A DNA stretch of 64,000 nt from Lotus japonicus (lineage: Eukaryota > Streptophyta > Magnoliopsida > Fabales > Fabaceae), in assembly GCF_012489685.1 (NCBI RefSeq), contig NC_080042.1, positions 62,171,633 to 62,235,632 of the forward strand, in the 5' to 3' direction. Below are positions 11,741 to 23,625 of the stretch, one piece after another. The notes under the pieces are model-generated. The model ran no database searches and was not told the DNA's origin. It worked only from the letters and a program-made list of their open reading frames with translations. Every line of letters begins with the position of its first letter. Positions within the stretch are counted from its first letter, which is position 1. The position numbers were made by a program, and so were the translations under genes.

Positions 11741-12803
11741 AAATTGTTACACTAAAAATATATTAGCTGTAGTTTCTTCTCTTTGATTGCAACATGAACA
11801 AACTGCATCATGTAGTTTTGAAGTATGCTCCTCTTGACCAGATTTTCTTTATAGAATTACATTAAAAATTTACTTTTATGCCAATATGGTACCTTACCAA
11901 TCTATTCCATTATTCCATTGTATCTTCAAGAATTTCCTTTGTGGCTGCTCACCAGTAAGAAACTATGTCCAACTGTCTTTTTTATCCTCCTTCAAGTTAA
12001 CACGTTTAACACCCCATCAAGAAAAAGGTTAAGTAAAACCCAATTCCTATTGGAAGAAGCTCCTTCTCTACTCCCATTTCCAACACCATGTTCCATTCCA
12101 TCACTCCCCTAAATTCAAAATCTTGGCCTCCTTATTAGATGCAATAGGATACAACCTATTAAATTTGGTCTACAAAGGACTCCCCCAATCCAACGGTCTT
12201 GCCAAAAATAAGTATCTTTCTGACTCCCCACAATTTTTTATACAATTTTCAATCAGCAAATTTCTCTAGTCCTACCACCTGAGTCTAATCTTGCTAAATC
12301 TGACCTTCATCTGTTACCACCTTGCATCCAGCTTCTCTGGCTCCATATTATATTGAGACTAACACTTTATGCCACTAGTAGCCCTTTTCAACCCTCATTC
12401 ACTTTGTTAACAATGCAAGATTAAATGCTTTTAATTGGTTATAACATCTAATCCTCCCTATTCCCTTCTTCTATAAACCTTTTCCCAAGCAATCCAAAGA
12501 ATTTTATGCTTGTCCTCACCCTCACCCCCACACCCACACCACCCAACAAGAACTTTTAAAAGAAGATTTAATACTAAGAATGGTACATTGGTACCTTTTG
12601 GAGTAAAAGAAAGACATATGTTGACAAATACAATAATCCTTCACCTCTGCATTATATATGCTGACAAATACACAAGTCCCTATCTGAGGGTATGTTTAAA
12701 ACACTTACAAAGCATCACAAAAGACCAAATTTTAAAACACTGTCAAAATAATCAAACATCAGAGGTGGGTTTATTTCACATGAAACACCATTGAATATTC
12801 TGA

Positions 12804-15800
12804 CTAGTGATTGGGGCCCAAAAGTGCGAGAAGAAAAGCCCTGTAGTGGTCAGATGTTTCCGAGTGAACTTCATCATTCAGCGTCTTCTTGTATTTCTTT
12901 GAGTATTCAGCTTTGATATACTGCATATCAATCTCAGTTCTTGTCACAATCACCCTTATGAGAGTGGTATCATTAGTCCCCAAACCTTTCATTGCCTGGT
13001 GCAGCACCTGCATGGTGTGACAAAAGTATGAAGATGTGACCATTTATCTTCAGTGAATAGACACTTTTTAAGGTTCCCTCACGCATGCAAAACCATTTCC
13101 CTTTAAATCAATTTTCTTAAATTGGCATTTTGATCAATGGTAGATGACAAGATCTAAGGAACACAACACATTACTAACTATAAGCAATCACTCATGCATC
13201 CACTTAACAAGATGACAATATTCTATCAAGACCAAATGTTACATGAATCAAATGATTAATAATTTAATACAATCGCTTGCTCTAATAAAGTAGAGAAAAA
13301 TGTTAATGTTCTCGCACATCTATGTTCACAGAAGTTGCTGACATTTTGGTGAATTCATAACTTGGTCATTTCAGAAGGTGCTTTCATTCCTCTAATTACA
13401 TATGTGCATAATTTAAATAAGAAGAACGAACAAAAGGGAAAACTTATTGATACATATTTACATTACTCCTGCTAACTGTATGTACACCCTAGAGATGGAT
13501 TGAGTATTGCCAAGTTCATCACATTTTCAACTATATATATCTGTTGTTTCTGTAAGTTCATGCTAATGTCACTTACAGGTTCACATCTGAAGGAAATCAA
13601 TTCCGTGACTATTATTGATAATGAAATACCCTATATATACAACTTACCTAGTTTACTAACAATAAATATTAAACCCTAATTACAGGCGTAATTACAAAGA
13701 GAATAAATAATATCCTATTCTATCACACCCCCGCAGTCGAAGCGGGAGGTTCACCGACGCTGAGACTGGAACGAAAATCATCAAAAAGAAGCCGAGGTAG
13801 GCCCTTGGTAAAAATGTCCGCAATCTGATGACGGGAAGGAACATGAAGGACGCGAGCCTGGCCACGCACGACCTTTTCCCGAACAAAATGGATATCCATC
13901 TCAATATGTTTGGTACGCTGATGGTGCACTGGATTCCCAGAGAGGTAGATGGCACTAACATTGTCACAGTGGACCAATGTTGCCTGAGAGAGAGGAAAAT
14001 GAAGCTCCAGAAGTAAATTGCGGATCCAGCAGGACTCGGAGACAACATTAGCAACACCGCGATATTCAGCTTCAGCACTAGAGCGAGAGAGAGTGGGTTG
14101 CCGCTTGGAGGACCAAGATATGAGATTGTCACCGAGGAAAACACAATAACCAGAAGTGGAGCGTCTGGTGTCAGGACAGCCCCCCTAGTCAGCATCAGTG
14201 TAAGAAACAAGCGTTTCAACCGGGGAGGGATACAAATGTAGCCCATAAGTCAATGTGCCACGAACATAGCGGAGAACCCGCTTGAGGGCAAGCATGTGCT
14301 CGGTGTGGGGTGCATGCATATGTAAGCAAACCTGCTGAACAGCATAGGAAATGTCAGGACGAGTAAATGTGAGGTACTGTAGGGCACCAGCAAGGCTCCG
14401 ATATAGGGAGGCATCCTCACAAGGAGTCCCAGAGGAAGAACTGAGCTTCTGCTTGGTGTCAACCGGTGTAGCAGAAGGGTTGCATGAGGCCATGCCGGCG
14501 CGAGCAATAATCTCAGTAGCATAAGTGCTCTGACTGAGGAAAAGGCCACCTGCATGTCTAGTGACAGCGATGCCAAGAAAGTAACTCAGAGGACCGAGAT
14601 CCTTCATAGCAAACTCGGATGCAAGAAGTGCCATAAAGGATTTGCGGAGATCATGCGATGATGCAACCAGGATGATGTCATCAACATAGAGAAGTATGTA
14701 GGCAATATCAGAACCCTGCCGGAAGATGAAAAGAGAATGATCTGAAGTGCTGTGCCGGAATCCAATAGAGGAAACATAATCAGCAAATCGCTGATACCAA
14801 GCACGAGGCGCCTGTTTCAGACCATAAAGGGACTTCTTCAGACGGCAGACATAGTCCGGGTGGTGAGGGTCGCGGAAACCCAAAGGATGATGCATGTAGA
14901 TAGTCTCATGGAGATCACCATGCAGGAAAGCATTCTGGACATCCAACTGATGGATGGGCCAAGATCTGGAGAGAGCAATGCTGAGAACTGTCCGGATGGT
15001 AGCCGGTTTCACCACGGGGCTGAATGTCTCATCACAATCCACACCTGCAATCTGAGACCTGCCATCACCTACAAGACGAGCCTTATACCGCTCAAACAAA
15101 CCATTAGACTGCTTTTTATGGCGAAAAATCCACATGCAACGAATAACATTAACATCACAAGGACGGGGAACCAACTCCCACGTATTACTTCTAATAAGAG
15201 CATTAAATTCAGACTGCATAGCGGACTTCCAATTTGGATCGGATAAGGCTTGTTTTGGGTTATGAGGCAAGGGTGAGATGGACGGGTCATCAATAGAGAC
15301 CGAAAGACTAAAAGGCTTCTTAGGTTTGGAAATGCCGTGCATGCTACGGGTAGTCATGGTCCGTACGGGTGGTGCAGGAGGGACCGGAGGCAAGGGCAAA
15401 GGTGAGGGAGAAGCGGTAGGGGAGACGAGAGCCGATAAGGGAGGCGAAGAGTCAGTGGGACTCGACGGCTGGACCGGAGGGTCAGGTGGGCGGGAGGATA
15501 CGGTTTGCCAATGGTGGATCAAGGAAGGAGGGAGGTCCTCGGTGAAACACTCATAAGAAGGGGCAGGAGTCAAGGATAGGTCAGCAAAGGGAAATCGGGT
15601 TTCATAAAAAATGACATGCCGCGATATTAAAATTTTTCTGTGTGACAAATCATAACATTTATAACCTCTGTGATTCATCGGATACCCTAGAAAAACACAC
15701 GGAGTCGATCGTGGTTGCAATTTGTTTATTGTAGCGGAAGGAAATAGAGGAAAACATAGACAACCAAAGACACGTAAGTGGGAGTAGGAAGGGTCGCGAT

Positions 15801-18800
15801 GATACAACAGCTGAGTAGGAGAATCATTTTGAAGAGTCTTGCGTGGCAAAATGTTCAGAAGATATGTTGCCATTTGAAGGGCATGATGCCAAAATGAAGG
15901 AGGAACTGACGAATGAGCGAGGAGGGTGCGGATCATGTTGTTAATGGTGCGAATTTTCCGTTCAGCTTTGCCGTTTTGAGAAGAAGTGTGAGGGCAAGAG
16001 AAGCGAAAAATAAGGCCATTAGCATCACAATACCGATGAAAGGAGTCATTGTCATATTCACGTCCATTATCACATTGAAGACATTTAATATTTGCTGAAA
16101 ATTGTGTTTTAATAAGTGTAGCAAGAGTAGTAAACGTTTCATAAACCTGAGATTTCTTGCTAATCGGAAACGTCCATAAAAAATCAATGTGATCATCCAA
16201 AAACAAAACGTAATAACGATGACCAGCAGTACTTAAAACAGGAGACGTCCATAAATCACTATGCAAAATATCAAATGGTCTCAAAGTAATAATTGCAGAT
16301 GAACTAAAAGGCAACCGGACATGTTTGCCTAAAACACAAGAGTCACAAACAGAACTAGAACGCGAAGGTTCACAAAAAATAAGTTTATTATTCCTAAGAT
16401 GGTTTAAAGCTGAGGAAGCTGGATGACCAAGTCGATTGTGCCAGACACTAGAAGCAAGACCAGCAAAGGGAGAGGAACGAGTGACTGGGTAGAGGTCGCC
16501 GAGGCTGTTACATCTCAGGAGAGGCATCCCCGTCTTGAAGTCAGACACCGAGAATCCAAATGGATCAAAAGAAACAGAAACATTATTGTCAGTAGTGAGT
16601 TGTCGCACAGAAATTAAGTTTTTAATAATTCGCGGAGTGTGCAAGACATGATTGAGTGCTAAAGGTTTGTGAGGGGTAGGAATAGAAGTGTATCCTGAAC
16701 CCTGAATTGGAATGCCCTGACCACTACCAACTATCAGTTTCTGATTTAAATGACTTAAATTAGAATAAGACGTGAGAGTACCTTGAGATGCCGCAGTATG
16801 GGACGAGGCGCCAGTGTCCATGTACCACGGGGTGTCTGGAGGAGTCAAGGACATGGTGTGCATGGCAGCAGCGATATCAGTGGGTGCTGGAGAAGCAGTA
16901 GCGGTGTAGGCCTGAGGACGCGGACCTAAAACGCCGGGTTGCTGCGGAACACCCATGGGACGCGACCACTGAGATGTGGGGTAAGGACAAGGAGGCATGC
17001 CCCAAGGGGAAGGAGCCCAACCAGGGGGAGGATCCCAACCCCATGGATTCCAGGATGCCTGCGGTGGTGGGCGCCAGGGTGGAGGAGATGCAGCGGAGGA
17101 ACCAGAGGAGCCAGGTGATCCAGGATAACGGGAGCCACCTTTCTTCCTAGGTTTACCAGAACCACCCTGATAATTGCGATTTTGCCCTGACCCATAACGA
17201 TGGTTGGAGTGGCCCTGATCGCTGCGGTAGGTGGGGCGCTGCTGAGAGGAGTCAACGGAGGCCGGTGGACGGGAAGCAGAGGTGTGCAAAGCAGTCTGAG
17301 AGGCCGGACCTGACAACATCATGTAGGGGAATACCAGTTTAGAGCAATAAAGCAAACAAATAATTAGAAACAATTCCAACTGAAAGTTTATTAAATGGAG
17401 TAAGACAAAGGCACAAACCGGTTTCAGAAAAATACTAAACCTTTCATAATTGTTCCCTACCTTGTAAACAAAAGCACAATGTTATTTTAGAAAAATGATC
17501 AAAGACTTTTCCACAAGTCCAATATAAGTGTCATTCATATTTTAATAATTCTCACCCTTCATTTTTGTTCATACAAAAGGAGTTGTCATGGAACACAAAA
17601 AGTGTTGCAAATTTGCAATGACAAAGCAATTACCTAAAGTTGAGGTGCAAGGTGCAGGGGAATACCTTTGCGAAATATTTTGCTGGATTAACAGCACATT
17701 GGATTATTGTCAAAAGTGCATGAGCAAAATTCCCTGATGTTTCATTCTTTATTGCCTGATACAAATTCAGCTTGCATTAGTACTGAAAAAAAATATAAAA
17801 AAGAATAAAGTGCTTAATCAAAAGTGGTCAGGTTACCTTCTTCAGCTTGTGACCGTAGACGTCGTGGTAATAAGAACTGATTGCAGCCAAATGTGGCCCG
17901 CTCCGCTCACTGAAAATGTGGATAAAAGCCTTCTCATCAGTTCCTAGTTTCTTCTCCCCTGCTTTGTAGAGAGTCTTTGCATCTTTCTGAGCAATTTCTA
18001 TATTGACCTCAAGGCCTTCATGACGAGGTGTGCCAACATAAGCAAGCAAGATCTGAGGATAGCTTTTTTACATTAAAGTATCAATTGTAGCAGTTCTATT
18101 ACTTTTGTTAAGAAGTACATTGACTGACTAGAGATATGACCAACTAAGTGTTTATAAAGGGTAGAGCAACCATCATTTGTAAGCTAGTTTTTGAGGTAGA
18201 GTTAGGTCTAACCCCAAATATAAAATGATATATATATAAGAGTTCATCCTAGATCTGTTTAGTTGAGACCATTCATTTACACTCTAGCAAATTTCATCCT
18301 TCGCTTGTCTTGCCCTGGGCGTGAGGGGGTGTGTTGAGATTGAGAAGTCTCATATTAACTAGTAATATAACCAAATAAGTGTTTATAAAGGGTAGAGCAA
18401 CCCCTCACCACTAAGTTAGCATTTGGGGTAGAGTTATACTTAACCCAAATAATAAAAACTTTAATAACTTGAAAGGAGCTCACTGAAGTGATTATGAAAG
18501 AAACTAAGGAATTTTGAGACAAATATTTTGCAGCCTGTGGGAAACAACTGAAAACCATGGAACAATTTTAGATATTCTCCTACAGTATAGGGGCTGATAT
18601 AAACCAAGCAAGAACTCATATGTGTTTACCATACAGGAATTATGTACGTCAATGGGACTTGTTCAGCTCATCATGGAAACGGACATAGCAACGGAAGATC
18701 TTGTCCTGATAGTCCATATTTTTGCAGATAGACTACCATACACTGTGATGCACATCTACGAATACACCTGAAAGTGCTTAGCTAATGCATAATTCCATGT

Positions 18801-20298
18801 GGTAATTGGCAAAATTTTATGATAGGAAGATTAACTGAGAGAGCCCTTAATGTGACTAATTTGTGATAGAAAAGGTTTATTTCCTAAAGTATTCGAGGGC
18901 TAAGACACAATTGTTGAAGCTACTAAAGTTGAGGAGTTAAAAGAATAACAAGATTTTTATCTTTTCTGTTATTAGTTTCAAATGTTAGATAAGTAGTTAC
19001 TAAGACATGATCAGCTGAGGCAGTGAGTAGCTTTTAAGAGGGACCTTAGGTATCCTAATATATACCTTGTAGCTTCAAATACACAATTCATTAATGAAGA
19101 ATCAGATGTTTTTCTTCTCACAGTTTGATTACTTTCTTCAGGTAGTTTTTCTTAGAAAAAGCTACACACAAGGACTAAGAGAAACCACACCTCTATGATC
19201 CCTTAGGTGGTTCTTTCAATATCATGCTCAATATAAACCACATTTTAAGTGATAGCTCAGGTACCTTTCATAAAAATTGCACACAGAAACCTCACCTTTT
19301 TATGATTCCCAGTGGTGGCTGCTTCAATATCTTGCTCAAGGTGAACTCCAAACTTAGAATGGTATATCTGTTTTAAATATTGGAGCTGTGATGGAGTGCG
19401 TGAACATATCACTTCAGTAGCACCTAGGATGTTCATGTCGGCGGCTAGACATTGTCTAATGATCGTTGCGTCACGCGCTGCAGGGTCATGCATCCAAAGC
19501 AGAACTGCAGTCTGATAAACAGAAAATACAAACTGGGAAATGTTATAGGAAACAAGGCCAGTATTCAAAATTGGAAGACAGGAATGCTAAAAACTGACAT
19601 TAAACGCTTTTAGACAGTTGAGTTATTGCTAGAATTCCTACAATGAAACTCATGTTAGTAATCTGGTACCTCTAACTTTCCTCTAAGCTCCGAAGCTAGA
19701 CGCTTGGAAAGCTCCTCAGAATATGTTGTTTTGTATTCTTGCTGAATGTAGGCGCGCTGAGTAGCGTCTCTGTGAGCAAGAATATTGATCACAGCACTAT
19801 TGTCACACCCAAGTCCTGTGAAAAAGCACCGAATTAGATTGAAATATAAAAGGTTTCAAGGCTGAATGTGGTTCTTAAGGGAGAGCAAACCAAGAGGAAT
19901 ATCAATAGGCACTTCACTAGCAGTATTGCACACTGCAAAACCGACTTTTACCATAAAGGTATCCAAACGTAAATCATGTCATTTTAACTCGTTTATCGTA
20001 TGCAATTTTAGTAGGATAAATTCCACTAATGCTAATCCAGAAACACATGAAGCACATATTAATTGCCTTGAATCTGAATGTTCAAACATCTCCCTCAAAG
20101 GGAAGTTTTGAAACAAGTTCTACCCAGTCAATGATTCTATGGCAGGATTAAAAGCATGCAGCATTATCACCAACAATTTTGGGAAGGGAGGGGGAGAGGA
20201 CAGAGAGTAGTAGAGTGAGTACCTTTGAAAGCACGGTAAAGTTGCATGGCATCATCTCTTGGGGAAGGAGCAACGGGGGGTACAGTCAGTGTAGCCAT
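12804..20298 (-). CDS. Annexin, D5-type (copy 1), six exons
   Basis: Annexins are Ca2+-dependent, phospholipid-binding cytosolic proteins. In plants they act in membrane traffic, Ca2+ signalling and stress responses. Exons on the minus strand: 20223-20298, 19670-19815, 19296-19511, 17837-18052, 17666-17755, 12804-13007. All junctions are GT-AG and the sum is 948 nt (315 residues plus stop), the normal plant annexin length. The start MATLTVPP and the C-terminal [14 protein letters not shown] are D5-like. Repeat I has GLGCD in place of the canonical GxGT loop, while repeat IV keeps GLGTND, so Ca2+ binding is probably limited to some repeats. The reading frame is intact. Intron 5 is 4.66 kb because of a Copia insertion and intron 3 holds a TRIM-like element. 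A paralogue with the same exon sizes lies at 27262-31468. Confidence 0.93.
13606..13725 (-). repeat. 3' LTR of the Copia element
   Basis: On the minus strand the sequence runs from TGATAGAATAGG to AATAATAGTCA, with TG...CA ends, directly after the purine tract. At about 120 bp it is a short LTR. No second copy exists at the other end of the insertion, so LTR-LTR dating is impossible. Confidence 0.65.
13723..17319 (-). pseudogene. Copia pol polyprotein (gag C-terminus, protease, integrase, RT, RNase H), one nonsense codon
   Basis: The frame is open on the minus strand for over 1000 codons. Domains in order: a Pro/Gly/Ser-rich gag C-terminal part; aspartic protease (MDTGASSH, about 16818); integrase with HNRLGHP and a C-x2-C pair, then a catalytic core with DDHIDF, CDNGREY and an E within QNGKAERK; reverse transcriptase with [11 protein letters not shown] and YVDDIIL (about 14690); and RNase H. 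A TAG at 14185-14187 replaces the Trp codon usually found in the TDADWGG motif of RNase H. After it the same frame continues to 13723, with [11 protein letters not shown] and [12 protein letters not shown]. The order protease-integrase-RT defines Ty1/Copia. The first 20 or so codons of the longest frame belong to the annexin intron. Confidence 0.9.
18106..18457 (+). mobile_element. TRIM-like miniature LTR element, 352 bp, in annexin intron 3
   Basis: It is flanked by the 5-bp duplication ACTTT (18101-18105 and 18458-18462). Intron 3 of annexin copy 2 (around 28838-28855) shows the empty site. Two diverged direct repeats of about 120 bp (18106-18225 and 18332-18457) share AAGTGTTTATAAAGGGTAGA and the following GAGCAACC. 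A purine-rich tract GGGCGTGAGGGGGTG (18318-18332) precedes the second repeat, as a polypurine tract would, and the second repeat begins TGTTGAGATTGAGAAGTCTC. It has no coding capacity. The LTR ends are decayed: the right one does not finish in CA. Confidence 0.75.
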
Positions 20299-20390
20299 CT
20301 TCCACTTTGAATACAGAGAAGAACAATAGCAGCAACAAGAAGTAGAGAAATGGAAATGCAGAGAAGTTGAGAAGTTATTAGAAGAAGAAA

Positions 20391-20401
20391 GATATATAAA
20401 T
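20391..20401 (-). promoter_or_regulatory. Probable TATA box of annexin copy 1
   Basis: On the minus strand ATTTATATATC lies about 93 bp upstream of the ATG at 20298. Between them is a CT-rich leader typical of plant 5' UTRs. The match to the TATA consensus is good, but no transcription start is known. Confidence 0.45.
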
Positions 20402-20591
20402 GTAATTGAGGGTTGACTAAATCAGCAAATTGGGGTCAATGAAGCCACCATAATGAATTCGACCAATTATAACGTGTGAAAGGGCATTGTTCAAAGTTCA
20501 AACAAACATGTGGTTGATCGTACGTGTTTAGGATAGAGATAGAGTTAGTGGACCCATATTAAAATGATTTGATAAAATAGTTTATTTCATG

Positions 20592-20749
20592 TCCCTAAAC
20601 AATAGCTCAAGTGGTAAAAGCTAATGACATAAGGGTTGGGTGGGGTAAAGGGTGAAGGATCTCGGGTTCGAACCCGGAGGAATGATTAATTTACTAACAT
20701 TTAACAACTAACATTTGCCTATTAAATATATATATATATATATATATAT
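20592..20749 (+). mobile_element. tRNA-derived SINE with a TA-repeat tail, 158 bp
   Basis: A perfect 15-bp target duplication ATAGTTTATTTCATG bounds it (20577-20591 and 20750-20764). Inside are an A-box (TAGCTCAAGTGG) and a perfect B-box (GGTTCGAACCC) with tRNA-like spacing. The tail is an uninterrupted TA microsatellite (about 20727-20749). The family differs from the Au SINEs in this window and shares its head with the SINE at 20938. Confidence 0.88.
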
Positions 20750-20937
20750 ATAGTTTATTTCATGGAAGTTTCGGATTCATACCTTCACATTTTAGTTGTG
20801 ATCCACCAACAACTTGTGACAATATGTTATATAGGATAAACATTTACTATATACTTTTTAAATTTAATTACAATAAAAGTTTTTTTTATTAACTTAATCA
20901 AGTTTGTTTTAAAATAGAACAAAATTGGTAATGTAAC

Positions 20938-21058
20938 TGTCCCTGTAAGATAGTTCAAGTGGTAGGAGCTGATTGACATATGGTTAGCTAGGGGAGGTCC
21001 AGTCTGGGTATCGATTTCTAGAGGATGCAATTTATCTTTTCGATGTACCAAAAAAAAT
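20938..21058 (+). mobile_element. tRNA-derived SINE, 121 bp, related to the one at 20592
   Basis: It is flanked by the 13-bp duplication TTGGTAATGTAAC (20925-20937 and 21059-21071). It starts TGTCCCTGTAAGATAGTTCA with A-box TAGTTCAAGTGG. The B-box is eroded (GGTATCGATTTC). It ends in an A-rich tail of eight bases. It is older or more diverged than its neighbour, judging by the B-box. Confidence 0.82.
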
Positions 21059-21648
21059 TTGGTAATGTAACAATTTTATATGCATTTTCAAATATTTATT
21101 GGTTTATGTTGAGTTTTGATATACCATTTCAAAAACAAATGATGAGTTCGATATACGATAAAAAAATTTAAAGTGAAAAAAAAACTAGCTAGTGCAATTT
21201 TCATAAGTTTTGAACCATTTTGTATGACATTTCATTAGGCTTGTGTAGTGACTTTTATTGAGAATAATGTTTACTCCAGTACCATTTTAAAATGAGAGAG
21301 TTTAGAATCTTTCAATTTATTATATAGAGTATAAAGGATTAAATTGTAAATTATAAAAATTTGTTATAGAAGAAATCATGGTAAATTAAGCCTGAGTATG
21401 AAATCCCTGCACTTTTAAATAGGTACGAGATAAATTGCCTTATATTAATTTAATTTGTGAAAAAATCCTCAGAAAACAAGAATTCGATACTTTTAACTTT
21501 TAAGTAATAATGATATTGGGATTAAATTTTAATTTGCAGCAATTAAAAAGTTGAGGCGCTAAATGTGCTCAAAATATTATTGAGACTAAACTTACATATA
21601 GTCCAAACTACGATGACCAAAAGTAGAATTAAGTCTAAAATATAACAA

Positions 21649-22181
21649 GGCTTAATTGCAACTTTGGTCCTCGACGTTTACCAATGCTACGATTTTGGTC
21701 TCCCACCTAATTTAATTACATGGATGGTCCCCGACGTTGTAGGCCGTGTGCAACGTTAGTCCTACCGTTTATTTCTTAATGGAGGAGGCTTACGTGGACG
21801 TCCAGTTGGAGAGAGAAATGAGGTATGAGGAGAGAGGGAAGCACGTGAGTATCACGTGACCCTTATCTAAACCCATTATATCTAAACCCCTGACCTCCCT
21901 GGAACGAAGAAGGTAACACGATTTAGATCCCTAGGGTTTCAGATTTGGGTATAATGGGTTCATATAAGGTTCACGTGATACTCACGTGCTCCCCTCTCTC
22001 CTTAGATCTCCTTTTTCTCTCCAACTAGACGTCCACGTAAGCCTCCTCCATTAAGAAATAAACGGTAGGACTGACGTTGCACGCAGCCTACAACGTCGGG
22101 GACCATCCATGTAATTAAATTAGGTGGGGGACCAAAATCGTGGCATTGGTAAACGTCGGGGACCAAAGTTGTAATTAAGCC
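21649..22181. mobile_element. Mutator-like foldback MITE, 533 bp
   Basis: A perfect 9-bp target duplication ATATAACAA (21640-21648 and 22182-22190) points to the Mutator superfamily. The ends GGCTTAATTGCAACTTTGGT and the reverse complement of the right end form inverted repeats of well over 170 bp. Inner inverted sequences around CACGTGAGTATCACGTGA (about 21843 and 21970) extend the pairing, leaving a loop of roughly 80 bp. No transposase is encoded. The ORFs in it are shadows of the inverted repeat. Confidence 0.88.
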
Positions 22182-22316
22182 ATATAACAATTATCAAAAC
22201 CGCAAAGTAGTCCCTACAGTAAGAACATTTTAGCAATTAAAGCAATCCTATAATGATATTTGGATGAATGAACATGCATTGCGTGAGTGTCCCCATTCGC
22301 TTGAACTTTGAAACAG

Positions 22317-22965
22317 GATGGGTGCTGCAAACTGGCCAAATTTCTGGGCCCAGAATCTTTGGGACGGGATCCATTCTCAAGCTTGCGGGAGTCATGCTCG
22401 TAGGTTTCTGGCTGGGCTATGGGACGTTTGGAAATGGAGGTGCAACATGTGCTTAAACCCTCAATCTTGGATATTGGACCTCGAGTGGAGAAGGTTGTGG
22501 GCAGACCATGATGAATTCTGCAAGATCATTCGACCTGACGATTTAGATGGTGACCATACATTGATGAAGATGTGATGGAGACTTCCGCCGCTGGACTTCA
22601 TCAAGCTGAATGTAGATGAAAGTTACTAGAAGGATATCGATCAGGGAAGTGGATTTTGGGACTCAAGAACAATGTACCTCATAGAAGTGCCTTCACGGCT
22701 GAAGCCCTTGCTCTCCGAGATGGTCTCCTCCTCGCGTGGAACCATGGCGCAAAAAAACTCTTGTGTGAAACTGACTGCAAAATGTTGGTTGATACCTTGA
22801 GGGTTCCAGATCGTATTATTCATCATGCTCAACCAGGGATCTTGCAGGAAATTAGGGAGTTGCTGGACCGAGGATGACGAGTGGAGCTTTTGTGGGTACA
22901 TCGAGATGGTAATGCAACTGCAGATTGGCTACCAAAATGGGGTGCTCATAATCTTTAGCAGGGAG
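22317..22965 (+). pseudogene. RNase H-like (RVT_3) domain pseudogene, non-LTR retroelement type
   Basis: Frames joined across at least one shift and several stops resemble the C-terminal RNase H-like region of plant LINE-type or RVT_3 proteins. A linker with LWDVWKWRCN is followed by PPLDFIKLNVDES (first catalytic Asp). Then in another frame comes FTAEALALRDGLLLAWNHG (catalytic Glu) and CETDCKMLVDTL (second Asp), ending with GNATADWLPKWGAHN. The stop after NVDES and the frame change show it is dead. No reverse transcriptase is attached. Confidence 0.7.
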
Positions 22966-22989
22966 TCTGATGGTGAAATCTCCTCCTCC

Positions 22990-23625
22990 AGAGCTAGAAA
23001 TTCAGTTTAAACTAATAATATAAGCATTAAACTAGGTAAAAAAATGGCCAAATGGGAATAAAACAATTTCAATTTTAAGAGTCAATTATAATATACATCA
23101 TCAGCAAGATAAAGTCAAACAACTTATCTATCCGAAATTCTTTTGTCAATAATAACGTTTTTTTTTAATAAGTCATATGAAATATATTGAAGTACACGGG
23201 ATACTTCAACCCAATACAAGTAAAAAAAAACGAGAAAATTGAAAATAACAACTTTTACAAAACAACATCAATGTTCCTCCTACTAGTAAAATAGTCACCA
23301 CCCACCACCTCCTTAGAGACAGATTAAAAAAATCATGCTTCATTAAAATCTTACCAAGAAAAACTCCTTTGGAAAAACGTAATGAAGGAAAAAGAGTACA
23401 TAATTTCAAAAATCAAAGATAAATCTCCAAAGAGAACTATACAAAAGAACACAGATAATAAATTAACAAAATTCCCGCAGCCCAACCAATGCCTTCAAAA
23501 CAGTGTAGCAGCTAAAAAATATATACCAGCAACATTATTCCTATTAAGATAAGCATAGCACAACCACCATGTCTTCGTATTCCTTCACAATGCAAATGGA
23601 CAGCACACCAAGATCCTTCCTCATC
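22990..23625. other. AT-rich spacer, no gene seen
   Basis: Only short spurious frames are present. It contains poly-A and poly-T runs near 23158 and 23222 but no terminal repeats that I could pair. Confidence 0.5.

Larger units (their letters stand above)
13606..17320 (-). mobile_element. 5'-truncated Ty1/Copia retrotransposon in annexin intron 5
   Basis: The left edge is a 3' LTR of about 120 bp (13606-13725), preceded on the minus strand by a GACTGCGGGGGTG purine tract and the end of pol. On the right, no 5' LTR, primer site or gag N-terminus is present. Around 17320 the sequence passes straight into annexin intron sequence, as shown by comparison with intron 5 of copy 2 near 28095-28150. 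Intron sequence on both sides resembles the same short stretch of copy 2 (GGAAATCAATTCC on the left, GGGAATACCAG on the right). This suggests a target duplication longer than the usual 5 bp, but it is too diverged to be sure. Confidence 0.85.

Noticed and set aside
13692..14246. 184-codon minus-strand frame
   Set aside because: It overlaps the RNase H end of the Copia polyprotein in another frame. The true frame carries the conserved RNase H motifs.
14752..15556. Plus-strand open frames of 92-164 codons across 14.7-15.6 kb
   Set aside because: They lie antisense to the Copia RT/integrase frame and show no protein features. They are shadows of a long GC-richer coding region.
18106..18457. Cassandra TRIM with a 5S rRNA domain
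   Set aside because: Size and the TGTTGAGATT start are suggestive, but I could not find the 5S-like internal promoter text in its LTRs.
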